The notes under the pieces were generated by a model. It searched no databases. It saw nothing but the letters and a program-made list of their open reading frames with translations, and was not told the origin of the DNA. Shown here piece by piece: positions 1 through 10,897 of a DNA stretch of 64,000 nt; the first letter of the stretch is position 1; each line of letters starts with the position of its first letter. Made by a program: the position numbers and the translations under genes. The stretch comes from Linnemannia hyalina. Lineage: Eukaryota; Mortierellomycota; Mortierellomycetes; Mortierellales; Mortierellaceae. The stretch lies in contig JAHRHY010000001.1 in NCBI GenBank assembly GCA_019671135.1, positions 1,922,001-1,986,000 of the forward strand, written 5' to 3'.

Positions 1-1225
1 TTTCGAGGTACGTGCGTCATTTTTATCGTAAGACGACCGTGGCATATACGTTGAAATGTTGTCTTTCAATGAACTGACAGTCTTTTATTGTTTCGACTAA
101 AAGGACCTGACTGGTAACAAGATCGGACTGCTCCATGAAAAGTCTGCTGCTCGACCTATCCAGATCTGTTCACACAGGCAGAGAATCAAGGATGTGGTCT
201 GTGGCAAGAACCATGTTTTGATCCTCAGTGCCGCCGGTGAAGTCATTTCATGGGGCTCCAACGAGTACGGCCAACTCGCGCGACTGCGTACACCTTCTCG
301 CTCGCCATTACTCGGAGGTGAGGCGATCTTTGACCTTTCACCTCACTTTGTCGAAAACATGCCAGTCAACATTCTCGGAATCGGGGCCAGCAAGACTGGA
401 TCGTTTGCTTGGGATCAAGATCAGCTGTATGCGTGGGGGGACAATACCTTTGGTCAGCTTGGGTACGAATCGACGATGAGCTCGACGTCTCGATGGAAGC
501 AGTCTATCAGCAGCACTGGGACCCGCGACGGACGGGTGATTGTGGGTGCTCCAAGATCGGTCGCGTTGCACTGGAAGGGGAGGTCGATCAAGCAGGTGTT
601 TGGAGGAATGAGGCATACAGTGATCCTGTCAAGCTCAGGATTGATCATCACGATGGGGGATGACGAATTCGGACAGTTAGGCGCTACTTCTCGATCGAAA
701 CTGTCTGCTTCGTCTCTAGGTTCCGGGTCGGCATCCCCTTTGCATCCAAGCCAGAGTCATGATCTCGGACATTCACCTCTTTCATCTACCAACAGCTCGG
801 TTATGATGAACTTTGATGATCACATGTCACCATCCATGGATGCCAGTGGCGCCGGTATCTCGCCTTTGGGGTCACCAAGACTCAGGCCTCGCCGTTTGAA
901 CCCGACACTGGTCAGGGTCGGTCCTAGAGTCAAGGAGATTAGTTGCGGTGACTTTCATACAGTGATATGCTGTGAGAACGGACAGATATATGCCTGGGGT
1001 CAAGGATTTGATGGCGTTCTTGCGATTCACAACGTCTACAGCGGCAACCAGCTACAACAACCGCAGCGAGGAGGGGTTCTCTCATTGGAGGTCATGGCTG
1101 GTGGCAGCATGTCACCGAGGATGATTCATTCCGACTTATCTTTGTCCCGGGAAAAGACGCGCAAAGTGGTCTCTGTGTCAACGATGCGATATGGCGTATC
1201 GCTTGCCCTGGTTTCTAGTGCATAG
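1..1225 (+). CDS. RCC1-repeat protein, 3' part (5' end outside window)
   Basis: C-terminal part of a beta-propeller protein of the RCC1/ATS1 type. Repeat signatures are visible as SWGSNEYGQL, AWGDNTFGQLG, TMGDDEFGQLG and AWGQGFDG, each followed by the usual hydrophobic strand; a Ser-rich insertion (about 690-880) separates two blades. The frame is closed by TAA at 98-100, so the exon must start after it. I infer an intron 8-103 (donor GGTACGT, acceptor CTAAAAG) joining bases 1-7 to 104-1225, which reads F-E-D-L-T-G. RCC1 folds occur in Ran exchange factors and in many unrelated scaffolds; no Ran-specific feature can be checked in this fragment, so the role is open. The gene lies 298 bp upstream of NOP16 on the same strand. 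Confidence 0.8.
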
Positions 1226-1523
1226 ATCTCCTCGCCTTTCTTTCTCTTGAATGGGCGAAGTCCCTGGTGCCAATGTTACTTGATAGTCAGCAGTCACTTT
1301 CGAGCCAGAGAAGCACTCATTAAATTTGTCAGGAGGAATCCGAACCCAGTGAAACCCTTAACTAACACGACTGCCATATTGTTTTCATCACTAGATTGGA
1401 AGCCTTGAGTGTGCATATCTAAGGACATCCTTCAAGCCACCTTTTTTTTTTTTTTAGTAAACACAAAACGGTGCCTTGCACATACTCTCTCATCAACCAT
1501 CAACCAGACAACTATACATCACA

Positions 1524-2236
1524 ATGCCAACCGTTCGTAAGCGCCGCACCATCAAGACTCCTTCGCGCAAGGTCACCCGCAAGACCGCCAACAAGCACAA
1601 GCGCAAGGTCAATGTCATCGGCAACAAGATCATCCGCGATAACTGGGACAAGAAGGCCACCCTCCGTCAGAAGTATGCTCCTGTCTCTCTTCTTTCTTCT
1701 ATCTCAAGGCCGTTGTTTTATCGATGGAAGGAAGCATTCGCTAACTGTCTTTTTTTTTAAAATCGTTGTTGATACTTAGCTATGCTCGTTTGGGACTGTT
1801 GCAGTCATTGAACGGCGTGACAGGAGGTATTGAGGTCATGAACGAAGACGAGCTCATGGAGAACGAACAGAAATCCCTCGAGGAGCTCGCAGAATCCCTG
1901 ACGGCCGAACAAGGAATCATCCAGCGCGACGACGCCGGAAACATCATCAACGTCATTGTCGGAAAGATCAAGTCCAAGGAGGAGATTGCCGAGTTCATGG
2001 AGCGGGATATTGAGCCCGTCAAGGCCAAGACGGATGTTGTTCGGGCTTTGGAGGCACAGGCGGCCAATGTGTTGAAGGTGGAGCGGTACCAGTCCGATGG
2101 AGAGTTGGTCTGGGCTGCCAAGTTGGTCGAGAAGTATGGGGATGATTATGAAAAGATGTTTTGGGACCGCAAGTTGAACCCTAACCAGCAGACTGCCAAG
2201 CAGCTCAAGAAGCGTATCGGTGCCCTCTTGGCTTAA
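1524..2236 (+). CDS. NOP16: Nucleolar protein 16 (60S ribosome biogenesis factor)
   Basis: Exons 1524-1672 and 1780-2236 give 201 aa. The basic N-terminus (MPTVRKRRTIKTPSRK), the NKIIRDNWDKKATLRQNYARLGL block across the splice, and the C-terminal motif DYEKMFWDRKLNPNQQT are typical of Nop16, a nucleolar protein of early pre-60S particles. The intron (donor GTATGC, acceptor ACTTAG) restores Asn-Tyr at the conserved QNYxxLGL motif, which fixes the joint. The ATG follows ACATCACA and is the first one in frame with the family N-terminus. A poly-T run lies about 70 bp upstream. No missing key segment is seen. Confidence 0.93.
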
Positions 2237-2663
2237 TTCTGTGAGGGGCGAGACGAGAACATCAACCATTTTTTTCCACTTATCACTTTGTACCATAGAA
2301 ACAATCATCATTTAACAAAAGAAATGTATTCCAGCATCGAACAACACTTTTTTTTTTGTTGTCAATGACATACAGTGTTTTGTGGCTCATGGTTCCTGTG
2401 CGACTAAGTGTTCCTTTTGTTTTGCAGCCCGTGCGATTGACTTGTCTTCTTTGCTAATTGCTCTATTTGGAGACGATCATCTGTCAACCTATCTCTTCCA
2501 CTTCTTTTTTCTTTCGCCACATACCTTTCTTCTTTCTCCTCTACTTTTCTTCACCCCACCTTCACGCTCTCTTTTACACACACACACTCTCACTTTCTCT
2601 ACCTTAACAACAGCCGCCGACTTTTGATATATAACAATTAACAAAAAGAGACTTTCCTCGGCC
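2237..2663. other. Intergenic: NOP16 3' end to ATG15 promoter
   Basis: Contains AT-rich 3'-UTR sequence with a T9 run (about 2350) and, at about 2480-2600, a C/T-rich stretch ending in a short CA repeat just before the ATG15 start, resembling the pyrimidine-rich leaders of other genes here. No coding signal. Confidence 0.6.
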
Positions 2664-4962
2664 ATGCTTCGGCAGAGCGCTTATACCACCTCCATTTTCC
2701 CTATTCTCTTCCTTGCTCTCCTCTCCTTCTTGGCGTTAACCCCACTCCTCGTTACACCCTTCCCGTTCCACCTTCCCTTCTTTAAGCCCTCCACAGAACC
2801 ACCTTCACCACCGCAGGACGCTTCTTTCCCACAGCAACAGCACAACTTCCGACCTCCAGCACAACGGCACCAGCACCATCAGCATAATGATCCGCAGCCT
2901 TTGAAAGGACCCCTACCAGGACAGGAGCGCCCAGACTCGGTGCTGACCCTTCGACACATCCTCCACCACGGAGGGCACAAATACCCAAAACTGTTTCGAC
3001 AGCTGGATCTGTCTCCTGTCGACATCCTCCTCTCTGAACTCCTCACTGGCGAGTCGTTGACACATCGACTCAAAGTCAAGACGACTACTACCATCAAACC
3101 CCACGAGAACCAAGACGACGACTCGGTACAATCAGCATCAGCACTGGCAAGAGGGAAGACAAGGGAGTGGAGGGGGAAGAAGAGGAGTCAAGGGTTCAGA
3201 TCGATGGGTCTGACAGAGGACCAGTCATTTGGACCGGAGAGTTATCGAAGAGAGGTGGTCGATGCGCCCGATGTGACGGACAAAGAGACGATTGTCCAGT
3301 TGTCCAAGATGAATTATAACTCGTATACTGAGGTTACGAGTCCTGGATGGTATGACCTTGAAGGCAACTGGAACGTGGTAAGTTTCTCTTGATGGATTGT
3401 CGTTGCTGGTTTTTTTTTTTGTAACAGTTGGATGCAGGTGTTGGATTTTCAGCGACATTGAGCCAATGGGTTGGATCATGTGGTCACCCCACCGTTCCTG
3501 TTGTGCTAAAGACCTGCATCCCACTAATCCACTACTCCATCAGTATCCAAGTATGCACACTCGGACGAACTAGCCGAAAAGGCCAAGCCAAAAAAAGGGG
3601 ACAACAACGCAATACAGCCAATGATGATTGTTAACCCTTTTTTTATATTACTTCTGTCGACTTTTTGTTAGAATTCGACGTTTGGATGGGAGGAGGATGG
3701 GGTGAGGGGTCATGTGTTCTCGTCAGCAGACAATACGACGCTCATTATCGCCATCAAGGGCACTTCTGCCGCCATCCTGGGTGGAGGTGGTCCCACCGCT
3801 ACCCGCGACAAGATCAACGTAAGTTGTCTCCTTTCGCTGCCTTTTGCTTATAGATGAGGGTTGGTTGTCTTTCGTTTTTGCCTTTTGCGTTTTGTGATTT
3901 GTATCGAAAAGAAAGAAGAGAAGGGAGGGGAAGGGTGGAAGGAAGATACATTGGAATGCAGGGCGGATGTTAAAGAGGGGGAGGAGTGGTACTTTTACTA
4001 CCTTTTATGTTGACGATGTGCGATATACGCCTAGTAATGCATCCTGCCTTTGTATGGTGTGCTCTTTCACTCTTTTTGTGTCCTGTTTTTGTGTAGCAAT
4101 GAGGACACCTCTTCTTCTTCCTTTTCTTTTCGTTGGGGACAAAAGAAAAAGGTTCAGCCAATTATCCACATGTCGTAACATTTTTTTTTCTTGTTCCTTT
4201 TATCCATGTTTGTAGGACAACCTGTTGTTCTCGTGTTGCTGTGCAAAAGTCGACAGAACATGGAGAGGTGTCTGTGACTGTAGCACGGGAGGATACCGTT
4301 GTGACCAGACCTGTATCGAGAACTCTGTCAACTCTGACGATGCCTACTACAACATCGCCATGGTAAAACAACGACCCCCCCCTCGTTCACTATCTCTCAA
4401 AGCACTGGAAGAGGCTCATAGAAAAAAAAACACACCCTGTCACTAACATCGTGTTTCCATATCTTTTTGACTTGTGGGACGAAAATAGACGATATTGTGG
4501 GCGGTTCAGGATATGTACCCGGACAGCAAGGTCTGGTTAACAGGACACAGTCTCGGTGGTGGACTTTCGGCCCTCCTCGGCCTAACATTCGGCGTCCCTA
4601 CCGTAACCTTCGAAACCCCAGGCGACCGCCTCGCCGCCCAACGACTCCACCTTCCCGCACCTCCAGCAGTCGACTGGTATGATCTCCCACTCTTCCATGT
4701 CGGTCACACCGCCGATCCCATCTTCCAAGGAGTCTGTAACGGCCCCCGGAGCGCATGTTATTATTCGGGTTTTGCGCTCGAGAGTAAATGTCATACGGGA
4801 CGGACGTGTGTGTATGACCCTGTTGGGGAGGATAACTGGAGAGTGGATATCCGGACGCATAGGCTTTTTGATACGATTGAGGGGGTGTTGAAGGTCAAGG
4901 ATGTGCCAAGTTGTAAAGTTGAGGTTGGCTGTGTCGATTGTGCCATGTGGGAGTACCTGTAA
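2664..4962 (+). CDS. ATG15: Autophagy-related lipase Atg15
   Basis: Exons 2664-3377, 3672-3818, 4216-4362 and 4489-4962 give 493 aa. Atg15 is the vacuolar class-3 lipase that breaks down autophagic and Cvt body membranes. A hydrophobic N-terminal anchor (residues about 8-33) is followed by a Pro/Gln-rich lumenal stretch, the conserved [13 protein letters not shown] and [10 protein letters not shown] motifs, the Cys-rich segment [12 protein letters not shown], and the nucleophile elbow GHSLGG with Ser at about residue 357. A Cys-rich tail ([10 protein letters not shown]) is also typical. Splices are GTAAGT/TTAG, GTAAGT/GTAG and GTAAAA/ATAG, all phase 0; exons 2 and 3 are both exactly 147 nt. 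The first intron is fairly long (294 nt), so a small extra exon there is possible, but the direct join matches the family. The gene ends 141 bp from the convergent adaptin gene. Confidence 0.93.
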
Positions 4963-5103
4963 ACCACTTTTCTTTCCTTTATTTTATTTTTTTCGCCTCT
5001 TTCTTTCACTTGCTTCATTCATTTCTTTTTGTAACATAATAAAACTGTGCGGCATTCGCTTCTTTTTGCGAACTACGTCGAATACATCTACTCTACTACG
5101 CTA

Positions 5104-8100
5104 TCAAGACACAGCAAGTTCGGCAATCATTAGGAACTCAGCGGCGCGTTGTTGGACCTCAATAATCGCCAACGAAGATGACAGCATGGTCTTCGTGTTG
5201 TGCTGTTGGCACTGCTGCCGGACAACGTTCATGATGCTGGTGGGAATTGGGTTCGGCAGCGTCTTCACGCTCAGCTTGGTCAATGCGGACAGAACAAATG
5301 ACTGTATCAGCAGATCTAATTGTGGTCAACGTGAAAACACATCGAAGAGGGGCAAAAAAAAGGGGAGGGTTAGAATATCGAACAAGTATGAAAAAGATTA
5401 CCCGCGCATGCACCCCCCTTTTTTTTTCAAGACGACGAATGAAAACTATGATTGATGATTTACCTTGGTTGACGAGGAGGCATCGAGCAAGGGCTTCAAG
5501 GACCGAGGCGAGATCAAACTCTTTTTCTTCCACGTCCGCACCCGAGGTCGTCAACTTATCACCAAACTCGCCGAGCGCCCAAAACACAACGTAGGCAAGC
5601 GCTGGCTGGCGACATGGAGCCGTAGAGTCCAACGTGGAAGAGAGGTTGTAGTCTTCCTGGACAAGTAGCCTCATAGCCTGTTGAGCCGCCAGGATAGACA
5701 GGCGCGAGTTGACAAAGCCTGGGCTCCTGGCACCTAGAAAGAGGAACGGAGGCGTAAAGGCGGGAGAACAAAGCAGAGAGGCGGGGAAGGAAAAAAAAAA
5801 AAAAAAAAAAAACATAATTTTCTTCTTTCTGTTAGTCGATCGTGGTCGGACATTTATCGGAGGGATACACACATCCATGCATCTAGGTAAGTCATCGTTC
5901 TGTTTGTTTTTTACGTTAATGGGTCCCACAGTAAGCAAAGAGAGGAGGTTAAAAAAAAAATGCGAGTGTGCGTAAACTTGCCTCGTTCGAGTACGCCCAT
6001 GACCTTTTCTGCGGTCTGTAGTGTGATCGTTGTCCCGCCTCGAGCCAACAGATCAAATATCAATTTCAGGTACCACTCCTCAGACGGACCGAACCGCTCT
6101 GCTGCATCCAGGATCTGTCCTAGAATCGTTTCCTTTCGGCTAGGAAACCACGACGATAGTTGTAACTGTTGCTGCTGATGATGTTTTTCGTTCTTCCGCG
6201 AGGAAGACGCCGATCCCAGTTGAGAGCTCGCTCCTTGGAGGCCACCATCCTGCTCTTGAAAGAAGGCATAAACCAGTCGATCAATAATGTTCTGGGCATT
6301 TTCAAGCGTCAACATCCGATACAACAGGTCCAGAGCTCGCCTTTGGATCGCAGCATCTCGACTCTCAAGAGCCTGAACCACCGCGCTCAGAAGATCCTCT
6401 GTCCACCAGGCATCTGACCAGGCATCAGGGTTGACTTGACAGAGCATCGAGATGCCGAGGTATTTGAGGTTAGGGTTAGTCGAGGTGGCGAATCTGGGGA
6501 TGGACAGAAGCGGGTTTCGTGTGCTTTCCTTGGACTGGCATAATTCGAGGATGATGGCGGGGTGAAAGCTGTTGAGTGTCCGAAGCACTTCGAAGAACAC
6601 TCCTGTTCATCGTGAAGGGGCGATAAAAAGAAGCGACGGAGCCAGGAAGATTGTAATTAGAGAATGGATATGAAAATTAGCGTGAGAGAATAAGGTCTGG
6701 GTCATTCAACCTGAAGGTGTAAAAAAAAAAAAAATGATGACTAGCGTAGCAGATTTTTTGTTGGTTGTGGTACAAGGAAAAAGATGTCTTTTTTGAAGAC
6801 AGCCTGGACAGTCGGGGGGATATTGGGGACAGCCAATGGCGAGTAAAGGAGGGGCTCGATCATCATCATAATCTCAGTATTTGAATGAAAAAGAACGCTA
6901 ATGTGGACGAGACAACCAAGAGATGCAAAAGAGAACAAAAAGAAATAAAATGCCTCATAGTATCTCTCTCTGCTGCTGCAATTTGAATGCGACAAAGAAG
7001 TAAAGAAAAGAAGGGAAGAAGAAAAAACGAGGGAGAGAAAAAGGACTGAAAGAAACGAACAAAATGAACGGGTTACACATGGGAAATGGTGAGCACAAAA
7101 GATGAAGGCGAAAGAGATATCCTCCTTGCAAACGGCCAATAAGGTCAGCTTGTGAAATGGGAACAAAGAAACAATTGTTCGTAACTCCATCGGGGATCGA
7201 AAGAGAAAAAAAAAATGAACGATAGTCGGGACATGTATGGACGGTTGTCGCTGGTGTGTCGCGGTGCCTGGATTTCTTTTTTCTTTTTCTTTTTTTTTCT
7301 TGTTATTGTTTGTGATGATGAAGGGAGAGAGTACAGTGACGATGGCAGCAAGAAAGAAAAAGTCGGTTGTTTGTTGTTGTTGTTGTTGTTGTTAATGTTG
7401 CGGCCTGCTTGAAAGAACGAGCAAGTTTCCTCTTGTTGTTGCTGCTGTAGAACTTCAATGTGCTCCCATCTCGTTCTCCCGCATGTTGTTTTTACTCACG
7501 CATTCGCCTCACACACAGCTTATGTGATCCTGAAAGGAGAGAGATATCTCCTTTTTCCGGAGCACGCCAGCTCAACCCAGCAGGTAGGGAAAACAAGAGG
7601 CCTCGACTTACCAAACGCCGCATCCACTCCTTGGCTGGCCTTGTGGAAGACTCTGAGGACCACAGGCGTCATGGCCGTACTTGCACTTAGAGACAAATGA
7701 GACACAATCAATTGAGTACCAATTAGTGAGTGAACAAAGGAGTTTTAACCAGATCTCTCTCCCAGTCAGTCAGTCAAAAACACTCCTAGCCAAGTCAAAA
7801 CTCATGAATCTCAACTCAGGACCAGGAAGGGATGTCGTATTCGGTATACCGCAAGAACGTAACGAAGTCAATTCTGTTGAGTTACCTAAGGTCATCGTGT
7901 CCCAATTGAGCCATGATCATCAGGCACCGAATCTGGATCCAAGGCGCTGCCATGCCGTGGTACAGATATCCCTTGGGGAGCTTCCCATCAACGACCTGCT
8001 GCAAGATCTTAATCAACACCGGCACAAGCTCCTTCATCTCCCTTGCATGGTCCTAAAAGACATTTAGATCACGGATTGTTATTCGCTAATGTTGGTACTC

Positions 8101-8736
8101 GTATCGCCCCCTTCTTCTTTGATCTGCAGGTTAATCTTTTTGTTTTTGTTTATGAAAGATAGCGGTTTTTTTTACCTTGACTGCAATGGCAAAGAATCCA
8201 AGAGCAGCTGACATGACGCTTGGTTCTGGATCATAGAGCGAGCCCTTGATCTGGTCGAAGTAAGGCAGGATCAGATCTATGTCGAGGGTATAAAAGTTCT
8301 TCAAGGCGATCAACGCTCGCTTGCGAACAGACTCGCTAATAACACAACATGCAAAGACAAAGATTGGAGTCAACGAAAGCGTTGGATCTTGTTCAGCTTC
8401 ATTAAAGTTGCAACATGATAAGGCATCTAGGCGAATTGAAACCAAAGGATTCCGCTCTATTTGCCAATACAAGACTGAATAAAGGAAAGAAGGACTTACT
8501 GTGTGTGGGAAAGGGCGTTGAGGACATGGCTCACCATGGACGGGATCACATCTGGCAACGTCATGTTGCAGAGAGTGACAAGAGCCACCACGACGTGGTG
8601 ATAGTTGCTGCTAGTCAAATCCTAGAATAGATACAGTTGGGCCATGGAGCAGAGGTTAATCCGCTTGCCTCCGCATTGTCCCTTTGCCCTGTCTCTTGCA
8701 GGTAGATATAAGGCATAGATAGCATTGGACTTTTTG

Positions 8737-8768
<32 letters not shown>

Positions 8769-9593
8769 CAAACAGTCGTCCCAGCCATTACACTCGTCCA
8801 AGACACATGCAATCCTATTACCTTTTGCAACGTGTTGACTAACATGATGTTGAGCTCATTCCCCTCCTGGAGCAGCAGATAACAGGCCAGGTACCCTATT
8901 TCGTACATTCATTTACCACGTTCCACACATTTTCTGTTAGTCGAGTGTGCATACATCCATATACCGGGCGAGCTTCCCAATGTACACATGAATGTTCCTT
9001 CATATCGTACCTGCTCGTTTCTCGCCAACTGTCTGTCCACTTTGAGCGAGCTTAAGAGCATAGATGGCTCCAAACTGGACATCCTGGCCCATCATCTCGC
9101 CATATATTAGCCTTAACATATTGTCTTTCATGGCCGCCTAGGAGAAGGCAAAACGGAGTAAAGCACATTAGAATCCACAAGAAGGTACGGACTCTGACTG
9201 AAAAAGGTGGCTGAGAAGACCAATATTCCCGTATCTAGGCTTTCCATCGTTTCAACTCCTTTTCCACGTCCAAGAACATTGCCGTAGGTGGGAGAGATTT
9301 AAATGGCGAGATATGATCGTATTTGACGGGTAAAGTACCGTTGACAAGCTAGGATTGGAAATGTTCAGACGCAAGGCATCGAGAGACTCTTCCGAGAACG
9401 CCGTGGCATCGGCAGCCTACAGAAAAAGAAAAACGTTGTGATACGCGTTAAAAGGCATGACCAAAAGGAGTGTGGTATCATCCATAATGAAATCGCGAGG
9501 CAGTTCGAAAGGGGAGCTGAGGCCTACTGTGCGCCCTGGGTCAGTTGATTGTCCTGTTGTCAGGGTTGAGAGTAGCTTTCGAGAAAATTCCAT
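5104..9593 (-). CDS. Adaptin large subunit, AP-4 epsilon-like, trunk only
   Basis: Eleven exons on the minus strand: 9593-9528, 9416-9339, 9137-9011, 8895-8822, 8621-8500, 8335-8176, 8052-7886, 7685-7612, 6602-5982, 5733-5464 and 5315-5104, giving 656 aa. Adaptins form the alpha-solenoid trunks of clathrin-adaptor (AP) complexes. Diagnostic segments are MLRLIYGEMMGQD, AIYALKLAQSG, SVRKRALIALKNFY, the AAPWIQI motif and NLKYLGISML. The KLAQ and APWIQI forms fit the epsilon subunit of AP-4 better than gamma of AP-1, but this is by eye. The stop follows VQQRAAEFLMIAELAVS, so no hinge or ear is encoded; known epsilon chains are far longer. One intron (5981-5734) uses a GC donor (GAG|GCAAGT). Intron 8 (7611-6603) is about 1 kb, with (TTG)n and poly-A/T runs; intron 4 holds a (CT)14 run at 8737-8764. 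N-terminal exons 1-2 are the least certain. Confidence 0.8.
8737..8764. repeat. (CT)14 microsatellite in adaptin intron
   Basis: Uninterrupted CT dinucleotide run inside the intron between 8822 and 8621 of the epsilon-like adaptin gene; on the coding strand it reads (AG)n. Confidence 0.95.
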
Positions 9594-10897
9594 GGTTTGT
9601 GGTCAAAATGAAGAATGGAGGTATGTGAATGAGCTCGGGACAATGCTGAGTGAGGATTGGAGTGTTGAATAAAAGACTAAAGGGTGATGTTGGCGATGGT
9701 TGGTTTGGTGTTTTGGTGTTGCATGTAAACTATGCTGGGTTTGGCAGGAGATGCACAAGGCAAAATAAGAAGGTGGCGTCGAGAACTGGAGTGAGAGCAG
9801 TTTGCTGGTGGCAACTCGCCCGAGGTCAGACGTACAAAAGACACGCATACACAGAGAAGATAACGTGAGGGGAGAGCAAAAAAATGTCGTCGTCACTCTG
9901 TCACTTTTCTCTTAGTGCATGTTTTTCCCGGCCCGGTGCCTCTTGCTCTCCCCACCCACCCACCACTAGCTCTCTCTCTCTTGCTCTTTCCCTCTTTTCT
10001 TCTCTCTTTCCCTCTCTCACTTCCTCCCCTCCCCCCTTCCCTTTCTCTTTCCCATTCCCTTTCCCACCGCCAGCAGAAGTGCCTTGCTCTGCTTGTCAGT
10101 GTGCTTCTCTGTCTCCCCCTCTCTCTCTCTCCCACTCTTCTCTCTTATTCGGATTCATCACTCCCCCACCTTCCTCCCAACTCCTACTTCATCCTTCCCC
10201 CCCACCCTCCTCCTCTCAGAAGCAGACTGATCAATTACACTTGCTTTGTCGTCTTCATCTTAATCATATTGTGAAAGTGATCATTGTCCCTCGGATCTTT
10301 CTTTGCTGTTTTGTGATTCAAGTCCGTCCGTCCGTCCTTTCTTTTTTTTTCTATTTTCTTTTTCTTCTTTTCCCTCCATTTATTTTCCTCTGTCTCTCTG
10401 ACCTCCCGCAGCATTTTTTTTTCCCCTTTTCCTTGCCAGTCAGTCACCCATTTCCTTTGTACCCTTGCCTGAACACTCTGCCCTTTGTCCTTAGTCCCTT
10501 TCCCTCCTCTCTCTTTCCCTTCAACCCCTTCTTTTTTTTCCCTTTCCTTGATGTATATCTTTCCCTTGCATCAAACAACCATGCCCGTCCTTTAATACTC
10601 CTACTCTCTCTTACTTCCTTCATATCCGGCTTGACTTTTCTTTTCAAGACATCCAACCCAGGCTTATCTCTTTCCCACTTCCCCACTCTCCACTCTTATC
10701 CATACAACTCTCCACTCTTATCCATACAACTCTCCACTCTTATCCATACAACTCTCCACTCTTCTCTTTCCTTCAAATCAAAGGGAAAGAAACACGCCAC
10801 CACTCCAACACATTCACTCTCTTACCCGCAGCAGCAGCAGCAGCAGCAGCAGCAACACTCCCTCCAACATCATTACCCCACACCACTCCTCAACATC
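9594..10897. promoter_or_regulatory. Divergent promoter and long pyrimidine-rich leader
   Basis: Lies between the adaptin (leftward) and WNK kinase (rightward) starts. From about 9930 to 10680 the + strand is strongly C/T-rich and almost free of stop codons, so a long open frame runs through it without protein-like content. Near the WNK start it holds a 22-bp tandem repeat and a CAG run (about 10829-10854). Pyrimidine-rich tracts of this sort are common in fungal core promoters and 5' leaders. Transcription start sites cannot be placed from sequence. Confidence 0.6.
10685..10763 (+). repeat. 22-bp tandem repeat, 3.6 copies
   Basis: Three perfect copies of a 22-bp unit beginning ACTCTCCACTCTTATCC, at 10685, 10707 and 10729, then a 13-bp partial fourth copy. 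It sits 135-213 bp before the WNK kinase ATG, probably in its 5' leader. Confidence 0.95.

Noticed and set aside
3425..3634. Possible small exon inside ATG15 intron 1
   Set aside because: Joining 3377 to 3672 directly gives the conserved [12 protein letters not shown]; inserting anything breaks it.
6780..6900. Possible extra adaptin exon (MMMIEPLLYSPLAVPNIPP...)
   Set aside because: No acceptor gives the needed phase, and the direct join from 7612 to 6602 reads AAFG-VFFEVLRTL, which matches the family.
9884..10897. In-frame 338-codon extension upstream of the WNK kinase ATG
   Set aside because: Open only because the strand is C/T-rich and lacks stop codons; composition is Ser/Pro/Leu/Phe repeats and includes the 22-bp tandem repeats. 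Kinase homology starts soon after 10898.
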